Assembly (NCBI GenBank): GCA_946628865.1
Contig: CAMOXE010000142.1
Coordinates: 1-17,076 of the forward strand
From: an uncultured Clostridia bacterium
GTDB taxonomy: Bacteria; Bacillota; Clostridia; Christensenellales; Borkfalkiaceae
Direction: 5' to 3'
DNA: 17,076 bases
The notes under the pieces were generated by a model, which had not been told where the DNA came from, ran no database searches, and saw nothing but the letters and a program-made list of their open reading frames with translations. Position numbers and translations under genes: made by a program. How positions within the stretch are numbered: position 1 is the first letter of the stretch; every line of letters starts with the position of its first letter. This document shows positions 12,853 through 17,076 of this stretch, piece after piece.

Positions 12853-14249
12853 TTGTAGTACTCGAACTCGAGCGTTATGGCGGAAACGCAGGCGTCCTTT
12901 TTATCCGAATAGATTTCAATGGAGAACTCGTCGGCGAGCATGTTCGGGGAAACCGCCTTTACGGACTTGCCGCCCGTTATCGAATAGACGGCGACTCTTT
13001 CGCCTCCGTCAACGGTGAGCGTTATATCCGTAGCGGTGTAGAGCGATACTTTTCTCAGGACTTTTCTGCCGCGCCTTACCGAAAAATCGCAGAACTTGCT
13101 TTTCCAGAGTTTTTTCAAAGGTTCGGATTTAAACTCGTCTTCGTCGTCTTGTCTGTACACGGTTTTGTCGTCGCCGCAAAGCATTGCGAGCGCGTAGACT
13201 TCCTTGCCGCCGATAAGGCATAGGTCTTTTACGCCCATGCCGTATTCGAGGTAGCAGTCGCCGCTTAAAACGTTTAAAACGAGCATACAGTCGTAGATTG
13301 CGTCCGCGTATTTTGCCCTGACTAAAAAGTAGGCTTTACCGTTATAGAACTGACCTTTGACCCCCGAATAGCCGTAGTCCAACGTCTTGTCAAGTCCCGA
13401 AAGGATTTTCGTCGCGGTAATGCCGTTAAACGAATAAAAACCGTCGGTAGCCATAAACAGTATTCTGTCGCCGCAGTAGGTTACGGAGTCCCGCATTATC
13501 TTTCCCGAAGAGAGGAACAGGTCCGAAACGCTAAATTGAGTCTGGTCGCCGTAAGCGGTGACGCGCGTGATGCCGTAACTGCGGAAAACGTAGAGCGCGT
13601 CCGAAAAACTCAACACTTTAAGCGCCTCGCCGCTCCGCCCGCTCATATCGATAAAACCCGCCTCCGTGAGAGATACCGACCAGTTCATGGGGTCGAAGTC
13701 GTCAGAGAACCAAAGCGACTTTCCGCCGTCTGCCGTGGCGAAAAGCCGTTCGTAGTGTATGCACGCCGATGATATGGGCGGCGCGCCGTCGATTTCGGTA
13801 ACGGTTTCGCCGTCGTAAATGTATGCGCCGAGCGAAGATTTTGCGAATATTATGCAGTCCTCGCCGTTATAGTTATAGCAAACGCCTATAGGCGGCGAGG
13901 AAAATTCGAGATTTTCTATTACCGAGAACGCCGCTGAGCCGAGTTTGCTTTCGTAAAATTTACCGTCGTCGCACATTGCTATAAGCCTGTCGTCCGCTGC
14001 GCCGGTAACGGGGTCCTCTCTTTTGAAATGATAAATGGCGAGGGGAGTATGAGTTAGCCCCGACAAGAACTCTTTCGCTCCCGAACCGCTTTTAAGCGTC
14101 TTGTCCGAGGCGTCGAAGTTATATGAAAATTCCGCATACGAGCCGCCTCCGGCGTTCCCGCCCGTAAGATTGTTTATTGCGCCCGGTTGCAAAATAGCGA
14201 CCGTGGTTTTTTTAGATGGTCTTATTCTTAACGCGCGCATCAGCCCCAT
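12849..14249 (-). CDS. gp10-like beta-propeller tail hub / DNA stabilization protein
   Basis: The 466-aa product is close to the roughly 470 aa of P22 gp10. It shows successive beta-blade units: LIAMCDDGKFYESKL, DCIIFAKSSLGAYIYDG, RLFATADGGKSLWFSDDFDP (169-188), ALYVFRSYGITRVTAY, ILFMATDGFYSFNG and YALAMLCGDDKTVYRQ. The LWFSDDFDPMNW segment is typical of phage hub propellers. A C-terminal beta domain follows (about 385-466). In P22, gp10 closes the portal channel after gp4 binds. Here its start overlaps the gp4-like gene by 10 bases, in the same order. The assignment rests on order, length and fold pattern rather than strong identity; annotations may call it a hypothetical phage protein. Confidence 0.75.
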   Translation of the reverse strand: MGLMRALRIRPSKKTTVAILQPGAINNLTGGNAGGGSYAEFSYNFDASDKTLKSGSGAKEFLSGLTHTPLAIYHFKREDPVTGAADDRLIAMCDDGKFYESKLGSAAFSVIENLEFSSPPIGVCYNYNGEDCIIFAKSSLGAYIYDGETVTEIDGAPPISSACIHYERLFATADGGKSLWFSDDFDPMNWSVSLTEAGFIDMSGRSGEALKVLSFSDALYVFRSYGITRVTAYGDQTQFSVSDLFLSSGKIMRDSVTYCGDRILFMATDGFYSFNGITATKILSGLDKTLDYGYSGVKGQFYNGKAYFLVRAKYADAIYDCMLVLNVLSGDCYLEYGMGVKDLCLIGGKEVYALAMLCGDDKTVYRQDDEDEFKSEPLKKLWKSKFCDFSVRRGRKVLRKVSLYTATDITLTVDGGERVAVYSITGGKSVKAVSPNMLADEFSIEIYSDKKDACVSAITLEFEYYK

Positions 14250-14794
14250 ATCCTGCCTTTTATTTTTTTGCGCGAGCGCGTGAGCGGCGAAGTCGCCGCG
14301 CGCTCGAATTTAGTCCGCCAATTCGACGCCTCTTCGTATCTTCCCGCCGCGGTGCAGTATTCCGCCGCAACGCCGTATATAAAAGCGCGTTCGCCGACTT
14401 TCGCGCCCTCGTAGTCGAAGGCGTCCGTCAGCGTTTTTTCTCCCGGCACATAACTGTAACGCACCGTATAATCCCCGTAAGCGGGAAGTTTTAAGTATGA
14501 CGAAAACGCTAAGAATTTAACCGGTTTGAAATTCGGCGCGTACACGCTTATTATCTCTTTCGGGAAGTGCGACAGCGAAGAATAGTTTATCGTTTCGCCT
14601 CTTACGGAGTTTTCTGCCAAGAGGTCTAAGTATTCCGTCGCGACTTCGTTCAAAACGAGATTATACGCTCGCAAAAGTCCGTTAAGCGTAATTTTTTCGT
14701 CGTCGGAAAGGGCGTTGCCGTTCGTGATTTTGTCCGCGAGCGCGTCGAAGAGCAGAAGTTTGGCGGAGGACGCGATTATTTGTTTCACTAACAT
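14240..14794 (-). CDS. gp4-like head-completion / tail-accessory protein
   Basis: This 184-aa protein is mostly helical at its N-terminus (VKQIIASSAKLLLFDALADK, then KITLNGLLRAYNLVLNEVAT). It has a short beta section (about 85-115) and a final helix with GVAAEYCTAAGRYEEASNWR (138-157), a pattern usual in head-tail adaptor proteins. P22 gp4 is about 166 aa and sits between coat and gp10, exactly as here. AAGGAGG precedes the ATG at proper distance. It would bind the portal after packaging and connect it to the hub. A more general connector name is equally defensible. Confidence 0.72.
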   Translation of the reverse strand: MLVKQIIASSAKLLLFDALADKITNGNALSDDEKITLNGLLRAYNLVLNEVATEYLDLLAENSVRGETINYSSLSHFPKEIISVYAPNFKPVKFLAFSSYLKLPAYGDYTVRYSYVPGEKTLTDAFDYEGAKVGERAFIYGVAAEYCTAAGRYEEASNWRTKFERAATSPLTRSRKKIKGRIWG

Positions 14795-14812
14795 TTTTGC
14801 CTCCTTATGTTT

Positions 14813-14839
14813 CGGGCGTCGGAAAGTTTCCGACGCCCG
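14813..14839 (-). other. Strong GC-rich hairpin after the capsid gene
   Basis: CGGGCGTCGG and CCGACGCCCG form 10 perfect pairs around AAAGTTT, whose A and T bases could add three more. It starts about 15 bases after the major capsid stop. No T run follows on the minus strand; the next bases lead straight into the ribosome site of the gp4-like gene. It is more likely a 3'-end stabiliser or partial attenuator than a full terminator. Confidence 0.6.
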
Positions 14840-14854
14840 GGAAGAAGATGTTTA

Positions 14855-16021
14855 TTACGCCTCGGTAATTCCCGTAAGCATAGCCTGTCCGCAGGGACGG
14901 GTGCAAACGAGGTCGGCGTATTTGACGAGCGTAGCGCTGTAAGTGGGCTTGCCCGCGATTTGCTTTATGACCTTTCCGTCTTCGCCTTCGAGCCATTGCC
15001 AATCGCAAAGTTGATGAAGAGCAAAGTCGTCGGTGTTTAAAAGGTACATCGTGCCGCTTGGGCAGAATCTGTCGGATATGATCGGAATACCGTTATAGGA
15101 TATCGCCTTATATCCGCCTTTAAGATCCATTACGTCGATGTTGCGTTTATATGACGCGAGGTGGTTTTGAAACGCGCGTTTAACGCCGGACGAGCATACG
15201 ATAAAGTTGACTCTCGATCCCGCGTTTTCGTCGAGGTAGTCGATAGCGGTCTGAATAGCCGTTTCGGTTATATTGCCGACGTTTGCTTTCATATAAGGTA
15301 TAAGCCATTGATGGGTCGATCTTTCAAGCCCGTAAAGCGAGCCGGTGGTCTTGAAGATCGCGCCGAGTCCGGTTATTTCCTGATTATAAGAGCCTTGAAC
15401 GGTTATCTGCGATTCGTCTGGGATAAGCGTGTCGTTTACCGACGCGCCGGAGAGAGTGATATATTTGCTGAGTCTGTCGACTACGAGAATTTTTCTGCCC
15501 ACAACGTCGGTCGGGTCGCCGTCGAGAATAAAGTCTACGACCATGCCTTCGACGAGGTTTTTTACGTTGTCGACGTAGACTTTGTTATTTGCAACCGAGG
15601 TTACGTTCGCCAAAACGCCGGTTCCGTCGCCGAAGAGCATTCTGCCGAAGTTATAAGAGGACGCCTTTAAAAGCCCTTCCATTTCGGCGTTTAAAAGATT
15701 TACGAACGCGCCCGCGTCGTTGGTCGAGGCGCGCATCGCCTTGTCGGATATTTCTATCGTTCCGTACAGGTTTTTAAGCGTGGTTACGAACTGGTCGTAG
15801 TTGTTGCCCGCGGCTTTAGGGAGATTTCCCGTTTCGGTGCCTGCGCCCACGCCGCCGTTTATTCCGTACTGAGCGACTCTCCTGACCTCTTTACCCCAAA
15901 CGTCCGCGGTGGTCTGTTTGATTCTCGCGAGCAAGGGGTTGGCTTCGGTGTTGAGTTGTTCTGAAACTACGCCGAGATACAATGATTTCAAAGCGCTGTC
16001 CGCGCTGGATAAAGTTACCAT
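14855..16021 (-). CDS. Phage major capsid protein (HK97-fold type)
   Basis: The 388-aa protein starts with a helical N-arm (about 1-35). It then has a capsid-type core: YDQFVTTLKNLYGTIEISDKAM (75-96), a long spine-like helix region (105-130, NLLNAEMEGLLKASSYNFGR), and a late P-domain/A-domain section with WLIPYMKANVGNITETAIQT and GGYKAISYNGIPIISDRFCP. The last is the conserved GIPI..D pattern of many capsid proteins. An insertion of beta character lies around 138-212. Position between a scaffold-like gene and a head-completion gene supports the call. AAAGGAG lies just before the ATG. The hairpins on both sides of the gene may raise its expression. No N-terminal maturation cleavage site can be identified by eye. 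Confidence 0.85.
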   Translation of the reverse strand: MVTLSSADSALKSLYLGVVSEQLNTEANPLLARIKQTTADVWGKEVRRVAQYGINGGVGAGTETGNLPKAAGNNYDQFVTTLKNLYGTIEISDKAMRASTNDAGAFVNLLNAEMEGLLKASSYNFGRMLFGDGTGVLANVTSVANNKVYVDNVKNLVEGMVVDFILDGDPTDVVGRKILVVDRLSKYITLSGASVNDTLIPDESQITVQGSYNQEITGLGAIFKTTGSLYGLERSTHQWLIPYMKANVGNITETAIQTAIDYLDENAGSRVNFIVCSSGVKRAFQNHLASYKRNIDVMDLKGGYKAISYNGIPIISDRFCPSGTMYLLNTDDFALHQLCDWQWLEGEDGKVIKQIAGKPTYSATLVKYADLVCTRPCGQAMLTGITEA

Positions 16022-16034
16022 TTTTTACTCCTTT

Positions 16035-16064
16035 CGAGCGTTACGCTCGTCCGATTTTATCGGA
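16035..16064 (-). other. Two tandem hairpins before the capsid gene
   Basis: In the 35-base gap between the scaffold stop and the capsid start there are two adjacent small inverted repeats: TCCGA/TCGGA (16050-16064) and CGAGCG/CGCTCG (16035-16049). The first overlaps the scaffold stop codon. The second ends just before the AAAGGAG ribosome site. They may tune coupling or protect a processed capsid transcript. Confidence 0.5.
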
Positions 16065-16650
16065 TTTTTCGATTTTTAAGATAGTTTTCCGCCATCAAAG
16101 ACGCTTCCGAAAGGCTGTTCGGCCGTCTCGGCGGAGCGACGAGAGCGTTTCCGCCCCCGAACAATGTTTGCGGTTTTGAATTTATCAGTTTTTTCAGGTA
16201 AGCGTTTACGATTTCGCCCGAAACCGTCGGATCCTCGCTTGCCGCGCTTAAAAGAAAGGCTTTGTCGTTAAGTTTGCTTTCTTTTTCGGAAATTTCCTTT
16301 TCCAAAATCCCGATATAAGTTCTTTCCGCGTCGCCGCCGTCGGCGGCGGTGAATTTTTCGTAGTACGTCTTAGCGCGCGGAAACCTCTCCATAAAGGTTT
16401 CCAAGTCGTACTCCTTTTCCCCTTGCGAAGATTTTTGAGCGGTTTCCCGTTGTTCCGTCCTCTCCGCCTCCCTTTCCAATTCTTTGAGTCTTTGACTTCG
16501 CCTGGTAAATTCCGCTTCCAAAGAATCGTAGGCGCGTAAAAGCGTTTCGAGGTCTTTGAATTTCCCGTATGCGGACTGCATGCCGCCGTCATTTATTTCC
16601 GCCTCCGCGGTGTGCGTTGCGCCGCTTAAGTATTCGCCTTTTCGCTTCAT
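16057..16650 (-). CDS. Phage scaffold-like protein
   Basis: The 197-aa hydrophilic protein lies directly between portal and major capsid genes, the standard place for an internal scaffold. A segment typical of clostridial phage scaffolds is visible: YGKFKDLETLLRAYDSLEAE (28-47), then FTRRSQRLKELEREAER (48-64) as a coiled coil. Helical charged sequence continues to about 130, with a basic C-terminus (ENYLKNRKIR) that could contact the coat protein, as scaffold C-termini do. GGAGG-type sequence precedes the ATG, 17 bases after the portal stop. It lacks protease motifs, so it is not a fused maturation protease. Confidence 0.75.
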   Translation of the reverse strand: MKRKGEYLSGATHTAEAEINDGGMQSAYGKFKDLETLLRAYDSLEAEFTRRSQRLKELEREAERTEQRETAQKSSQGEKEYDLETFMERFPRAKTYYEKFTAADGGDAERTYIGILEKEISEKESKLNDKAFLLSAASEDPTVSGEIVNAYLKKLINSKPQTLFGGGNALVAPPRRPNSLSEASLMAENYLKNRKIR

Positions 16651-16667
16651 ATCTCCCGCCTCCGTTT

Positions 16668-17076
16668 TTATTCGTTTGTGATAAGCATCTTTTTATGTTC
16701 GCGCAGGTGCTTTATCGCGTTTTCCTTTCTCGTTTCGTCTTTGCGCGTCTTTTCGCTTTCGGCTGAAAGCAGATACCTCGTGTGCTGTGCGATATGTATC
16801 GCGTGGTCGTCGTATTCGTCTACCGCGATTTCCGACTTATAGCCCGACATATTTTCTTCGTCAGCCTTGTTGACGTGCAAAGCGTCGATGTCTCTGGCGT
16901 TGTTTATCGAGCCGAACCCGAGTATCTCAAGCACCTTGCTTTTCGTGCGGTCGGAGAGTTTTCCGTCCGCGTCGGACAAAAGCCCCGCGTTTAACAGTTC
17001 GTAAACGGCGGGTTTTTTCTGCGCGTGGGTATAAGTGAGTTCGTTTTCGGTATCGAACTCCACGTCGTCGGAGGAA
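16668..17076 (-). CDS. Phage portal protein, C-terminal part (runs off the window)
   Basis: The frame is open to the right edge: upstream of the GTG at 17063 the codons read S-S-D-D without a stop, so that GTG is probably an internal valine and the gene is partial. About 136 residues are visible. The sequence SKVLEILGFGSINNARDIDALHVNKADEENM, followed by VDEYDDHAIHIAQHTRYLLS, matches the pattern of portal C-termini in Firmicute phages with a following scaffold gene, and the DDHxxHIxxHTRxLLS segment is the most telling. The basic helical end (KHLREHKKMLITNE) would lie in the barrel or crown region. The N-terminal two thirds, needed to confirm the family, lie outside the window. Confidence 0.72.
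   Translation of the reverse strand, partial: SSDDVEFDTENELTYTHAQKKPAVYELLNAGLLSDADGKLSDRTKSKVLEILGFGSINNARDIDALHVNKADEENMSGYKSEIAVDEYDDHAIHIAQHTRYLLSAESEKTRKDETRKENAIKHLREHKKMLITNE

Larger units (their letters stand above)
10842..17076 (-). mobile_element. Prophage structural region, P22-like gene order (partial)
   Basis: Seven consecutive minus-strand genes are packed with overlaps or short gaps. In transcription order: portal C-terminus, scaffold, major capsid, gp4-like, gp10-like propeller, beta-rich protein, coiled-coil protein. This matches the head and neck block of P22-like short-tailed phages. The region runs off the right edge. No integrase, terminase, lysis gene, repressor or repeated attachment core can be seen, so intactness is unknown. 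Base composition is close to the host genes, arguing for long co-adaptation or a phage of this host. Confidence 0.82.

Noticed and set aside
15161..15670. 169-aa plus-strand frame
   Set aside because: Antisense to the major capsid gene; no ribosome site and no recognisable motif.
16248..16592. 114-aa minus-strand frame
   Set aside because: Out-of-frame shadow of the scaffold-like gene on the same strand.
16668..17063. Complete 131-aa gene starting at GTG
   Set aside because: The frame continues open to the window edge without a stop and there is no ribosome site before the GTG; it is the end of a longer portal gene.

Overview
The window reads as part of a chromosome (probably a metagenome contig) of an uncultured Clostridia-like Firmicute. 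The evidence is a threonyl-tRNA synthetase gene preceded by a T-box leader, AGGAGG-type ribosome binding sites, canonical TTGACA/TATAAT-type promoters, compact intrinsic terminators, and small XRE and SLOG proteins of the kind common in gut clostridia. Lineage below class level cannot be read from the sequence. There are no rRNA or tRNA genes, no CRISPR array and no insertion sequence.

Layout. (1) Positions 1-180 are dominated by poly-G and poly-A runs and look like an assembly or sequencing artefact at a contig edge. (2) Positions 182-1060 hold a visibly AT-rich two-gene module: a 77-aa XRE-family regulator (-) and a divergent 151-aa SLOG/DUF1273-like Rossmann protein (+). They are separated by about 135 bases containing three exact copies of a 16-bp palindrome (GTTTATTNYRATAAAC) and one degenerate copy. 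The copy next to the SLOG gene is embedded in a perfect 19-bp inverted repeat that runs into its Shine-Dalgarno. This looks like a self-contained regulator/operator/effector unit and is the most interesting part of the window. (3) Positions 1086-3360 are thrS (-) with promoter, T-box leader (specifier ACC), leader terminator and distal terminator. (4) Positions 3400-6832 (+) encode a membrane-anchored endonuclease/exonuclease/phosphatase-family hydrolase, an ArsB/NhaD-type permease 3 bases behind it, and a CmpB-type (PF06541) membrane protein. (5) Positions 6833-6999 hold an extragenic palindromic repeat and a bidirectional terminator. (6) Positions 7000-8174 hold two divergent six-helix membrane proteins, the left one DUF308/HdeD-like; the right one has a strong promoter that abuts its start codon. 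It leads a tight operon (7572-10769) with a PlsC-like acyltransferase carrying a zinc ribbon and an extra C-terminal domain, and a GltS-family sodium/glutamate-type symporter.

(7) From 10842 to the right edge, all genes lie on the - strand and form one packed virion structural operon. In transcription order these are: C-terminus of a portal protein (cut by the window edge), scaffold-like protein, HK97-fold major capsid protein, gp4-like head-completion/tail-accessory protein, gp10-like beta-propeller tail hub, an unidentified beta-rich protein with an N-terminal coiled coil, and a long coiled-coil protein. The order and sizes resemble the portal-scaffold-coat-gp4-gp10 block of P22-like short-tailed phages, so this is read as the end of a prophage lying directly against the host gltS-like gene. 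Integrase, terminase, lysis genes and attachment sites are not visible and would lie beyond the right edge, if present.

All functional calls come from reading motifs and order by eye. No database search was run.
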